DNA of 64,000 nt from Bacteroidales bacterium. GTDB lineage: Bacteria; Bacteroidota; Bacteroidia; Bacteroidales; VadinHA17. A program made the translations under genes and the position numbers. Below, in pieces: positions 17,182 to 27,177 of the stretch. Positions within the stretch are counted from its first letter, which is position 1. The number at the start of each line of letters is the position of its first letter. The notes beneath the pieces were generated by a model that had not been told where the DNA came from, ran no database searches, and worked only from the letters and a program-made list of their open reading frames with translations. The stretch spans positions 154,715 through 218,714 of the forward strand of contig JAGNKY010000001.1 in NCBI GenBank assembly GCA_017999895.1, in the 5' to 3' direction.

Positions 17182-18444
17182 ATGACTTCCAAAGAGCGAT
17201 TTGATTTGACTGTGAACCATCGTGAGCCCGATAGGGTAGTTGTTGATTTTGGAGCGACTTCTGTAACCGGGTTGCATGTTCTGGCCATTGAAAACCTGAG
17301 AAAATATTATGGGCTGGATTATAAACCTGTTCGGGTAGTAGATCCACTTCAGATGCTCGGCGAAGTGGATACAGAACTAATCGAAATTATAGGTATAGAC
17401 ACTATTGCGGCCAGGGGAAGAAAAAATTCATTCGGAATAACCAATAACGGACCTTTTAAGGAATACCTGACTCCGTGGGGACAAACAGTGTTGATGCCAG
17501 AAGGCTTTCATACAACTACCGACGAAAAAGGTGATGTGTTGGCTTATCCGGAAGGGGATTTATCAGCAAGTCCTTCGGCACGAATGCCCCGAAATGGTTA
17601 TTTTTTCGATGCAATTATCCGTCAAAAGCCTTTTAAAGAGGAAGAACTGAACCCGAATGACAATCTGGAAGAATATGGACTTGTCGGTAACGATGATATG
17701 GAATATTGGAGAAAAACCACTCTGGAAGCAAGAGCTACAGGTAAAGCAGTTGTAGCCAGCCTGGGTGGTACCGCACTCGGAGATATTGCCCATATTCCTG
17801 GTATAAAGCTGAAAAATCCCAGAGGAATCCGCGATATTACAGAATGGTATATGAGCATTGTTATGCGCCCTGATTATATTAAGGCAATCTTTGACCGACA
17901 GTCAGAAATAGCAGTTGAAAACCTCTCGCGCTTGTTTCCCGTTATCGGGGATAACATTGATGTAGTTTACATCTGCGGAACTGACTTCGGAACTCAGGAT
18001 TCTACATTTTGTGCACCGGAACAGTTCGATGAATTGTGGCTGCCGTATTATAAACGCATTAATGGATGGATTCACGAACATACAGGCTGGAAAACTTTCA
18101 AACACTCATGCGGTGCCATTGAACCTTTTATGTCAAGGTTTATTGAGGCAGGTTTTGATATTATAAACCCCATACAGATCAATGCAAGAGGAATGGATCC
18201 CGTTCATCTGAAAAAGACTTATGGTAAAGACCTTGTTTTCTGGGGAGGTGGCGTAGATACCCAGAAAACACTGCCCTATGCAACTTCTGAAAAAGTGAGG
18301 GAAGAAGTGCTTCGCTTGTGCGATATTTTTTCAAAAGACGGGGGCTTTGTCTTCAGCACTGTTCATAACGTTCAGGCTAATGTACCGGTGGAAAATCTGG
18401 TAGCTGTGATTGACGCAATAAAGGAGTTCAATGGAATTCATTAA
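17182..18444 (+). CDS. Uroporphyrinogen decarboxylase (URO-D) superfamily protein, not HemE
   Basis: A 420-residue TIM-barrel protein of the URO-D/methyltransferase superfamily. It starts with SKERFDLTVNHREPDRVVVDFG, typical of the non-HemE branch. It contains an HSCG motif (His308, Cys310) in TFKHSCGAIEPFM, like the metal site of MtaA-type methyl transferases. It ends with GGVDTQKTLP and FSTVHNVQANVPVENLVAVIDAI. No corrinoid protein is nearby, so methyl transfer is only one possibility. Genes for a ROK kinase-like protein and a Gfo/Idh oxidoreductase follow, which suggests a small catabolic set. It should not be annotated as a haem-pathway enzyme. Confidence 0.85.
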   Translation: MTSKERFDLTVNHREPDRVVVDFGATSVTGLHVLAIENLRKYYGLDYKPVRVVDPLQMLGEVDTELIEIIGIDTIAARGRKNSFGITNNGPFKEYLTPWGQTVLMPEGFHTTTDEKGDVLAYPEGDLSASPSARMPRNGYFFDAIIRQKPFKEEELNPNDNLEEYGLVGNDDMEYWRKTTLEARATGKAVVASLGGTALGDIAHIPGIKLKNPRGIRDITEWYMSIVMRPDYIKAIFDRQSEIAVENLSRLFPVIGDNIDVVYICGTDFGTQDSTFCAPEQFDELWLPYYKRINGWIHEHTGWKTFKHSCGAIEPFMSRFIEAGFDIINPIQINARGMDPVHLKKTYGKDLVFWGGGVDTQKTLPYATSEKVREEVLRLCDIFSKDGGFVFSTVHNVQANVPVENLVAVIDAIKEFNGIH

Positions 18445-18559
18445 ATTTTTAATTGTAGTGTCAGAAAGAAAGATTTGCAGTGAGATCATAATGCAGGTTG
18501 AAGAAATTGTTGGATATTGAAATGTCGGTAAGAAACAGGAGATTTAAATTCATAAATAA

Positions 18560-19456
18560 ATGAATGAGATTACAATAGGAATAGACCTGGGAGGTACAAG
18601 GATAAAAGAAGTAGCTATAGATAAGTCCGGGAATCTATTGTATCAGGATTATTACTCAACCAACGACGAAAGTGACCTGGCCTGGAAAGCAACGATTTCG
18701 GCTGCTGTCAGTAAGATTAAAGAAGAAATTAGTTGCAATTGTTCTGTTGTCGGCATCTCAGCACCTGGGCTGCCAAATAGCGACAACTCAGCTATAGCAT
18801 ATATGCCTGGAAGGCTGCAGGGCTTGGAAAATTTTGACTGGACTAAATTTTTGAAAATAAAGACTTTTGTTTTGAATGATGCCGTTTCTGCTATGATCGC
18901 TGAGGCCAGACTTGGTGCGGCCAGAGGGAAGAGGAATGTTGTAATGCTTACATTGGGAACCGGTGTAGGAGGTGCAATTTTAATTAACGGGAAGCCTTAT
19001 CAGGGCGCTTTCAACAAAGCCGGGCATATCGGACATATGGTTATCGACAGCGATGGAGATCAGGATATTACAGGAATGCCTGGCAGCCTGGAAGAGGCAA
19101 TCGGGAATTGCAGCATTGAAAAAAGAAGCCTGGGAAAATTTCATTCCACGCAACAATTGCTCGAGGCTTACCACAAGGGCGACTATTTTGCGGCTCAGAT
19201 ATGGCTCACTTCAGTAAAAAAACTGGCTATAGGAATAGCATCTTTAACAAATATCCTTTCTCCTGATATGATCGTTTTAGGAGGTGGTATAACCGAAGCT
19301 GGAAAAGATTTATTCGATCCGCTCGATCAATATCTCTCACTTTACGAATGGCGAGCAGGCGGAAACAAAACTGAAATTGTAAAAGCACAATACGGCGACA
19401 TGGCAGGAGCAGTCGGTGCCGCATGTTTTGCTATGGAACAGTCTTTGAATTTATGA
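18560..19456 (+). CDS. ROK family protein lacking the zinc-binding cysteines
   Basis: A 298-residue sugar-kinase-fold protein. The phosphate-binding GIDLGGTRIK (about 7-16), the catalytic-type Asp107 in LNDAVSA and the TLGTGVGGAIL loop (131-141) are present, so ATP-dependent phosphorylation of a sugar is plausible. The usual ROK signature CxCGxxGCxE is replaced at residues 169-178 by DITGMPGSLE, with all three cysteines lost while GxxG and the final Glu are kept. No N-terminal helix-turn-helix is present, so it is not a ROK repressor. It lies between the URO-D-like gene and the oxidoreductase. Confidence 0.88.
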   Translation: MNEITIGIDLGGTRIKEVAIDKSGNLLYQDYYSTNDESDLAWKATISAAVSKIKEEISCNCSVVGISAPGLPNSDNSAIAYMPGRLQGLENFDWTKFLKIKTFVLNDAVSAMIAEARLGAARGKRNVVMLTLGTGVGGAILINGKPYQGAFNKAGHIGHMVIDSDGDQDITGMPGSLEEAIGNCSIEKRSLGKFHSTQQLLEAYHKGDYFAAQIWLTSVKKLAIGIASLTNILSPDMIVLGGGITEAGKDLFDPLDQYLSLYEWRAGGNKTEIVKAQYGDMAGAVGAACFAMEQSLNL

Positions 19457-19678
19457 ATCCGGTCTGAAAAAGTCACAGAAAAAAGGATTTAATTAATATA
19501 AATTACATTTGGAACCCATTGATAAATAGCCTATTAACAACAATATAAGAAATTAATAATCAATACATTGCGTTATATATGCGAAGCTTGTTTTTATAAT
19601 TATTGGACAACATATATTTAAAATATATTTATATTTAATAATTTCATATTTTAGTAAGTAACTCAAAAAATTCTTTTT

Positions 19679-20872
<1,194 letters not shown>

Positions 20873-20905
20873 GGTAAAACAGAAATCTTGGTTTAATCAG
20901 GGAAT

Positions 20906-21394
20906 TCATCCTTTACTCACTGTATCGGCCATTTTTATCAACCCTGGGATTCTCGAATCGCCTTTCATAGATAATATAAAAGAGGCAGCTGTTGAAACAT
21001 CAATGCCTGCAGAGGTTATATAAAGAGGACGATTGCTTTTGCCACGAAACACTTTTACCGCATCGGCTCCTTTATATAGACTTTTTGCAACTCCGATTAC
21101 TATTTTCTTCCCATCAAGAGCCTGCCACAGGTATCGCCCAAGTCCGGGTTTCAAACCAAGATCAACATATCCGTCAATAATTATGGTATCCGTTTCTTCT
21201 TCGATCTCATCAAGGACTGAAAGGATACACGGCAGCTCCCGCCTGAAAAACTGACCCGGCAGATAATCATCGAACTGTTCGATTTCCTTCGTATAAACTT
21301 TTACAGGTTCATTGTCGGAAAAATCTGAGAAAACCACTGCAGCGGCCCTGGCATGATCGCCTTCAGTATATTTAACATCAATAGCTGCAATCAT
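20906..21394 (-). CDS. Endonuclease V-related protein (short form)
   Basis: A 162-residue protein related to endonuclease V (Nfi), which cuts near deoxyinosine. The acidic active-site residues are in the right order: Asp6 in AAIDVKY, Glu53 in PGQFFRRELP and Asp74 in IIIDGYVDLG. GVAKSLYKG and a C-terminal GDSRIPGLIKMAD segment also match. It is about 60 residues shorter than E. coli Nfi, and the DGxGxxHPR loop is replaced by DGYVDLGLKPGLG, so the His is missing. Such short forms are common in Bacteroidota. The activity is uncertain. Confidence 0.75.
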   Translation of the reverse strand: MIAAIDVKYTEGDHARAAAVVFSDFSDNEPVKVYTKEIEQFDDYLPGQFFRRELPCILSVLDEIEEETDTIIIDGYVDLGLKPGLGRYLWQALDGKKIVIGVAKSLYKGADAVKVFRGKSNRPLYITSAGIDVSTAASFILSMKGDSRIPGLIKMADTVSKG

Positions 21395-21519
21395 AATTCT
21401 TCAGTATGGGTTAAACGATTGTCCTGCTGTATAAAACTCAAACTTATTTCCTGTTGTTTATGAAACGGAATTAATAAATTTACAAAAATATATCTGAATC
21501 TTGAAAAGACAATTTTAAG

Positions 21520-22266
21520 ATGGCTTCTGTTGTTAATATAGGAACTTCGGGCTGGAGTTACAAACACTGGTCGGGTGTCTTTTATCCTGAAGATTTAAAG
21601 CCCGAAAAATATCTCGAATTTTACACCAACCATTTTTCCTGTATGGAACTTAATTCCTGCTTTTATCATCTTCCGCTAAAAAATACTGTAAGAGGATGGC
21701 TGAACCGCACACCCGATAATTTTATGTTTTGTCCTAAATTAAGCCGCTATATAACTCATCAGCAACAACTAATCAATGTAGAGGAGCCTTTATGGAAATT
21801 TTTCGATGTTTTTGAAGAGATGAAACATAAACTGGGGCCTGTACTCGTTCAGCTTCCCCCTGGCCTCCATTATAATCGTAACCTTATAGAAGGATTTATT
21901 CATCTCGTGAAAGAACAATACATGAGTTACAGATTTGCCTTTGAAGTAAGGAACAAATCATGGATCAATGACGAATTTTTCAGCCTCCTGAATTCAAATA
22001 ATATGGCATTTGTAATAGCCGATTCCGGAAACCGGTACCCTTACAATGAAACATTAACTTCTGATTTCGTCTATCTTCGATTTCATGGGCGTGAGCATTT
22101 ATATGCAACAGATTATTCCGACGAGGAGCTTGGCGATTTTGCATATAAAATAAGAGGGTGGATTAATGAGGACAAAGAAGTATGGGCATTCTTCAATAAT
22201 GACTATAACGGTTTTGCAGTTAAGAATGCTGCGAGACTAAAGGAAATGATTTCCATAGTTCAATAA
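21520..22266 (+). CDS. DUF72 domain protein
   Basis: A 248-residue protein of the DUF72 family (YecE-like TIM-barrel fold), whose biochemical role is not established. Characteristic segments are IGTSGWSYKHWSGVFYPE at the start, FTNxFxxxELN-like FYTNHFSCMELNSCFYHLP, VQLPPGLHYN and FAFEVRNKSW, then FVYLRFHGRE and a C-terminal FFNNDYNGFAVKNA. The length is normal. It is a single gene in front of the efflux operon. Confidence 0.85.
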   Translation: MASVVNIGTSGWSYKHWSGVFYPEDLKPEKYLEFYTNHFSCMELNSCFYHLPLKNTVRGWLNRTPDNFMFCPKLSRYITHQQQLINVEEPLWKFFDVFEEMKHKLGPVLVQLPPGLHYNRNLIEGFIHLVKEQYMSYRFAFEVRNKSWINDEFFSLLNSNNMAFVIADSGNRYPYNETLTSDFVYLRFHGREHLYATDYSDEELGDFAYKIRGWINEDKEVWAFFNNDYNGFAVKNAARLKEMISIVQ

Positions 22267-22292
22267 AAGAACACAGATATTGTTTGCAGTTA

Positions 22293-22320
22293 TTTCAAAG
22301 CCTTCTAAAAGGCTTTGAAA
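22293..22320 (+). terminator. Perfect 12-bp hairpin after the DUF72 gene
   Basis: TTTCAAAGCCTT (22293-22304) pairs perfectly with AAGGCTTTGAAA (22309-22320) around a CTAA loop. There is no T tract after it, so it may be a weak terminator, an RNA-stability hairpin or a protein-binding palindrome. Confidence 0.45.
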
Positions 22321-22443
22321 CTTCCAGGGAAACTTGTCGTATTTGAAATTTTTAGTTTTGTCGGTAAAAAATTACTGTGCGTCTAATTTATTTTACTGAT
22401 GCAGGGGTGTTGTCTACTTTTATCAAAGAAAATAAAAAAAGAG

Positions 22444-23763
22444 ATGAAAAAATTTTTCTTTATATTTTTAGTAATACAGGTGGTTTTTCAGGCTGAAGTC
22501 GGAGCCCAGAATGCTAAGGAATGGACTCTCGGCGATTGTATAAGCTATGCACTTGAACGCAACATACAGGTACTGAAAAGCGGACTCTCAAATGAACGCA
22601 ATGAAGTCAATGCATTACAGGCAAAGGCACAAAAGCTTATGTCTGTCAATGCTTCGATTGGAAATAACTTCAACTGGTCGAAAAGCACTTCTTCCGGTTC
22701 GTCAGCTCTTTCTTCAACATTTGGTTCGAGCTATTCTTTGAATTCAGGGATTACTGTTTTCAATGGATTGAGACTTAATAATCAGGTTAAACAGGCAGAA
22801 TTGGGAATCGAAAGCGGTATTTATTCACTTGAAACAATAAAAGAATCGGTGAGCCTGAGCATACTTAATGCATATCTCCAGATTCTTTATGCTGAAGAGC
22901 AGGTAAAGAACAGCCTTAACCAGATTAAGGCAACCGAAGAAGAGCTGGCCCTGGCAGAAGAGCGTCTGCTTTTGAAAGTGATTTCACAGGCCGATTATGC
23001 TCAGGTAAAGTCTCAGCTTGCCAGCGAAAAACTTACGCTTGCAAACGCCGAAAGCCAGCTTGCAATCACCAGGGTCAATCTAATGCAGCTTATGGAGTTG
23101 CCGGTGACCGACAGTTTCAAGATTGCAGTTCCTGTAATAACGGAACCGTTAAACAGTAATCTCATTCCTGATGTAAAGAGTATTTATGAGACAGCCCTTT
23201 CGGTGAAGCCTCAGATTAAAAATGCAGAAGTCAACAAACAAATTTCAGCCTTAGATGAAAAAATTGCGAGAGCAGGATATTACCCGGTTCTTTCTGTAAG
23301 TGCAGGCGTGAGCTCTTCATATTCAGACGTATTGACTGATTCTTATTTCAGTCAGCTAAATGACGGAATAAGACCATCCGCCGGATTTTCGATTTCAATT
23401 CCTATTTATCAGAAAAATCAGGTGAAGTCAAGTGTCGATCTGGCAAAAATCAGTTACCGCGACGCTGAGCTGACCGAAATAAATACAAGGAATGAGCTAA
23501 GGAAAAGCATCGAGCAGGCTTGCCAGGACGTTATTTCATCACAGGCCGAATATGAGGCAAGTCTCGAATCATATAATGCTGCCGCCGAATCGGGAATCCT
23601 TTCGGAAGAGAAGTTCAGGCAGGGGCTCATAAACTCAGTTGATTACCTTGTTTCAAAAACAAACCTTATAGCTGCCGAAAGCAAATTACTCCAATCGAAA
23701 TATAAACTGATTTTCAGCTATAAAGTTCTTGACTTTTATAACGGGGTACCTTTATCATTATAA
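22444..23763 (+). CDS. TolC family outer-membrane efflux protein
   Basis: Outer-membrane channel of a tripartite efflux pump. The ATG at 22444 is chosen because it starts the signal peptide MKKFFFIFLVIQVVFQ, with cleavage near VGAQ. The 439-residue protein shows two repeats of long amphipathic helices rich in Ala, Glu and Gln (for example ALEERNIQV-type at the start, EEELALAEERLLLKVISQADYAQVKSQL and SYNAAAESGILSEEKFRQG) separated by strands. It heads an operon with the periplasmic adaptor 31 bp downstream and the MacB-type ABC transporter. Confidence 0.92.
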   Translation: MKKFFFIFLVIQVVFQAEVGAQNAKEWTLGDCISYALERNIQVLKSGLSNERNEVNALQAKAQKLMSVNASIGNNFNWSKSTSSGSSALSSTFGSSYSLNSGITVFNGLRLNNQVKQAELGIESGIYSLETIKESVSLSILNAYLQILYAEEQVKNSLNQIKATEEELALAEERLLLKVISQADYAQVKSQLASEKLTLANAESQLAITRVNLMQLMELPVTDSFKIAVPVITEPLNSNLIPDVKSIYETALSVKPQIKNAEVNKQISALDEKIARAGYYPVLSVSAGVSSSYSDVLTDSYFSQLNDGIRPSAGFSISIPIYQKNQVKSSVDLAKISYRDAELTEINTRNELRKSIEQACQDVISSQAEYEASLESYNAAAESGILSEEKFRQGLINSVDYLVSKTNLIAAESKLLQSKYKLIFSYKVLDFYNGVPLSL

Positions 23764-23794
23764 AATTAATTATAAAATATAAAAATAAACAACT

Positions 23795-25087
23795 ATGAAA
23801 AAGAAAATTTTGATTATATCAATTGCAGTCTTAGCAGTAATGGCAATAATTCTATTGGCGTTCAAACCATTTCATAAAAAAGACAGCGGTTTCACATTTG
23901 AAACTGTGAAAGTGGAGAGGGGCGATATAGCAAATGTTGTTACTGCAACAGGAACTATAAATGCTATCACAACCGTTGACGTTGGCACTCAGGTTTCAGG
24001 AATAATTAAAAAGATATATGTTGACTTCAACGATAATGTGAAAAAGGGGCAGATACTTGCACAACTGGACGAAACAAACCTGCTTGAACAGTTAAGGCAG
24101 AGCCAGGCTTCGCTCGACCAGGCTATGGCACAGTTCAGGTTTAATGAAGCTACATATAACAGATTAAAGGCTTTGTATGAAAAAAACCTTATAGCACAGA
24201 CTGATTACGACCAGGCCCTTTTCAACTATGAAAATTCGAAGGCTGCAGTTTCAAATGCCAGGTCCGCTGTTTCAAGGGCGCAAGTAAACCTCGAATATGC
24301 CACAATCACTTCACCGATTGACGGTGTAGTCCTTAACAGGGCAGTTGAAGAGGGTCAGACTGTGGCAGCAAGTTTTAACACACCAACCCTTTTCACTATT
24401 GTGAATGACCTTACTCAAATGGAAGTTCGTACCAGCGTTGATGAAGCCGACATTGGAAAGGTGAAAGAAGGGCAGAAAGTTGAATTCACTGTTGATGCTT
24501 ATCCCGACCTTAAATTCGAAGGTTCCGTATCGCAGGTAAGACTTCAGCCTGTAACTACAAATAATGTAGTTACATATATTGTGGTAATAAATGCTCCGAA
24601 CCCAGATAAGAAACTTATGCCGGGAATGACCGCAAGTGCAACAATTTTTGTTGAAGGAAAAAATAATACCCTTATTCTGTCGGGCAAAGCAATCAGATTC
24701 ACTCCTGATCAGGTATATCTCCAGAAAATGATGGCCGAATTTATGAAGAATGCCAACATGCCAAATATGCCACAGGCAAATATGCAGTCGGGTGTTCAGT
24801 CAGGGCAGGTATCCAACATGAGCTCGATGCCGCAGGGTATTCCTCAGATGGGAATGTTCTCCGGCACAGGAGAGGCTGATCCGAAAACAAAAGTTGTATG
24901 GGTTAAGGACGATAAAGGAGGCATACGTCCTGCAATAGTCAAACTTGGCATCGAGAACGGCTCGAAGGTTGAAATTGTTTCAGGCCTTAATGAAGGTGAT
25001 GAGGTTGTGATTTCTATGTCGGAAGGAAAGAAGAAGGAATCCGTTTCGAGAAATAATGGTGGACCGAGAGGACCAATGCCATTCTGA
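23795..25087 (+). CDS. Periplasmic adaptor (MacA/HlyD family) with Met-rich insert
   Basis: Membrane-fusion protein linking the inner-membrane ABC transporter to the TolC channel. Its 430 residues comprise an N-terminal anchor helix (about 4-24), lipoyl-type halves (GTQVSGIIKKIYVDFNDNVKKGQILAQLD and ITSPIDGVVLNRAVEEGQTV) around a coiled-coil hairpin (about 90-165) and a beta-barrel domain. Between the last strands, residues 312-354 form a Met- and Asn/Gln-rich insert with ten methionines, and the chain ends with a Gly/Pro-rich tail. The insert could reflect metal handling or just a flexible loop. Confidence 0.92.
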   Translation: MKKKILIISIAVLAVMAIILLAFKPFHKKDSGFTFETVKVERGDIANVVTATGTINAITTVDVGTQVSGIIKKIYVDFNDNVKKGQILAQLDETNLLEQLRQSQASLDQAMAQFRFNEATYNRLKALYEKNLIAQTDYDQALFNYENSKAAVSNARSAVSRAQVNLEYATITSPIDGVVLNRAVEEGQTVAASFNTPTLFTIVNDLTQMEVRTSVDEADIGKVKEGQKVEFTVDAYPDLKFEGSVSQVRLQPVTTNNVVTYIVVINAPNPDKKLMPGMTASATIFVEGKNNTLILSGKAIRFTPDQVYLQKMMAEFMKNANMPNMPQANMQSGVQSGQVSNMSSMPQGIPQMGMFSGTGEADPKTKVVWVKDDKGGIRPAIVKLGIENGSKVEIVSGLNEGDEVVISMSEGKKKESVSRNNGGPRGPMPF

Positions 25088-25120
25088 ACATAAAATGATC
25101 AGAAGTTAATACCAGTAATT

Positions 25121-25879
25121 ATGAACAATATAATTATAGAGATTCAGAATCTTAAGAAAGATTACCATGTGGGAGAAGTTACAGTGCATGCTCTCCGGGG
25201 GATCGATCTCAGGATTGAGGAGGGTGAGTTCGTGGCGATAATGGGAGTGAGCGGATCGGGAAAATCAACGATGCTGAATATCCTTGGCTGCCTCGATAAA
25301 CCTACTCAAGGGGAATATAAACTCGATGGAGTTGATGTCAATACATTGAGCAAGGATGCCACAGCCAGACTTCGCAATAAAAAACTTGGCTTCGTTTTTC
25401 AGGCATTTAACCTGCTGCCGAGAACCACAGCTCTCGAGAATGTGGAGCTTCCCTTATTCTATAACGGTAAGATAAGTTCGAAGGAACGTAAAGAGAAGGC
25501 TGTCAGCGCTTTGGAAGCTGTCGGACTTGCCGGGCGTATGAATCACATGCCAAATCAGCTCTCGGGCGGCCAGCAACAGAGAGTTGCCATAGCCCGCTCA
25601 CTGGTTAACGATCCGGTGCTTATACTTGCAGATGAACCGACAGGTAACCTCGACACCCGTACTTCATTTGAAATTATGGAGTTATTCCAGAGCCTGAATG
25701 ACAAAGGAAGAACCATAGTTTATGTCACTCATGAACCTGATATAGCCAGGTTCGCTACACGGAATGTGATTTTCAGAGATGGAAAAATTCAGCGGGAAAA
25801 TATCATAAGTGAAAGGCTTTATGCAACGGAGGTTCTTAAAACCCTTCCTGTTGAAAATATCGAAGAGTTTGATATATGA
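25121..25879 (+). CDS. MacB-type ABC transporter ATP-binding protein
   Basis: Cytosolic ATPase of the efflux pump, 252 residues. Walker [10 protein letters not shown] is near residue 42, the Q loop is in [12 protein letters not shown], the ABC signature is [15 protein letters not shown], Walker B is [11 protein letters not shown], and the H loop is in VYVTHEPD. In E. coli MacB the ATPase is fused to the permease. Here it is a separate gene, 14 bp before the permease. It shares the operon with the adaptor, which starts at 23795. Confidence 0.93.
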   Translation: MNNIIIEIQNLKKDYHVGEVTVHALRGIDLRIEEGEFVAIMGVSGSGKSTMLNILGCLDKPTQGEYKLDGVDVNTLSKDATARLRNKKLGFVFQAFNLLPRTTALENVELPLFYNGKISSKERKEKAVSALEAVGLAGRMNHMPNQLSGGQQQRVAIARSLVNDPVLILADEPTGNLDTRTSFEIMELFQSLNDKGRTIVYVTHEPDIARFATRNVIFRDGKIQRENIISERLYATEVLKTLPVENIEEFDI

Positions 25880-25893
25880 TTAATTTATAGATT

Positions 25894-27114
25894 ATGAACT
25901 TGACTAATTTATTCAGAATAGCAATAAGAGCTTTGTTCAGGAATAAAATGAGAGCATTCCTGACAATGCTTGGGATAATAATTGGAGTGGCTTCTGTTAT
26001 AGCTATGCTTGCCATTGGCGAAGGCTCCAAGAGAAGTATAACCGAAGAAATGTCTTCAATGGGATCTAACCTCATTATGATAATGCCAAACTTTCAGCAA
26101 AGAGGTGGAGTAAATCTTGGCGCTTCAAGCTCCATGGCACTTAAATACAGCGATGTGACAGCTATCAGGAATGAAGCTGCATTTATTACTGCGGCATCAC
26201 CAACCGTAAATGCAAACGGACAGGTGATTTATGGCAATAAGAATACCCAGACCAGCATATACGGAGTGAGTGAAGAATATCTTGACATAAGAAAACTAAA
26301 AATTGCAACAGGCAGGATCTTTAACGAAACAGAGACAAGAAGTATGGCAAAGGTTTGCTTGCTTGGACAAACAGTTGTGGATAATCTTTTTGGAGAGGGT
26401 GTGGATCCTGTTGGGACGACAATACGCATAAAAAACCTGCCTTTTGAAGTAATCGGAGTACTGGAAGATAAGGGTGAAAGCGGAATGGGACAGGACCAGG
26501 ATGATATGATAATTGCCCCATATACAACAGTTCAGCGCCGCCTTGCAGCTATTGATTATATAAATGGAATTTATTGCTCGGCAGTGAGCGAGGAAAAAAG
26601 TGCGGCAGCTATAGAAGAGGTTACGGAGGTCCTCAGACGAACTCATAAACTGAAAGAAATGGAAGAAAATGACTTCAGGGTGATGTCCCAGTCGGAATTA
26701 ATAGAATCGGTATCAACCGTCACAAATATCATGACTTACCTGTTAGGAGCTATCGCAGGGATTTCCCTGCTTGTCGGAGGCATAGGCATCATGAATATCA
26801 TGTTTGTATCTGTTACAGAACGTACCCGTGAAATAGGTTTGCGTATGTCGATAGGAGGAAGAGGAAAAGATATCCTGCGACAATTCCTTGTCGAATCAAT
26901 GCTGCTGAGTCTTACAGGCGGAATCTTTGGAATTATATTCGGTTACCTTATAGCGCAAGTCGCCGGAACACTTATGAACTCTACAACCTTTATAACGACA
27001 CAGTCAGTTGTACTGGCATTTGCAGTTTGTTTTGTTATCGGTGTTTTCTTCGGCTGGTATCCTGCCAGAAAAGCTTCCAACCTTAAACCTATCGATGCTC
27101 TCCGATATGAATAA
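25894..27114 (+). CDS. MacB-type ABC transporter permease
   Basis: A 406-residue permease of the FtsX/MacB type. One membrane helix lies near residues 20-42 (RAFLTMLGIIIGVASVIAML), followed by a large periplasmic MacB_PCD domain (about 45-270). Three C-terminal helices follow (about 280-310, 325-355 and 370-395). The conserved TERTREIGLRMSIGGRG coupling segment contacts the ATPase. The protein ends with the family motif WYPARKASNLKPIDALRYE. It completes a TolC-MacA-MacB type exporter of an unidentified substrate. Confidence 0.93.
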   Translation: MNLTNLFRIAIRALFRNKMRAFLTMLGIIIGVASVIAMLAIGEGSKRSITEEMSSMGSNLIMIMPNFQQRGGVNLGASSSMALKYSDVTAIRNEAAFITAASPTVNANGQVIYGNKNTQTSIYGVSEEYLDIRKLKIATGRIFNETETRSMAKVCLLGQTVVDNLFGEGVDPVGTTIRIKNLPFEVIGVLEDKGESGMGQDQDDMIIAPYTTVQRRLAAIDYINGIYCSAVSEEKSAAAIEEVTEVLRRTHKLKEMEENDFRVMSQSELIESVSTVTNIMTYLLGAIAGISLLVGGIGIMNIMFVSVTERTREIGLRMSIGGRGKDILRQFLVESMLLSLTGGIFGIIFGYLIAQVAGTLMNSTTFITTQSVVLAFAVCFVIGVFFGWYPARKASNLKPIDALRYE

Positions 27115-27177
27115 CCGTACGAAAAAACTATATTTGTAATAACATAGAGCAGGATTTTACAATCTGGAAAGGTTACA

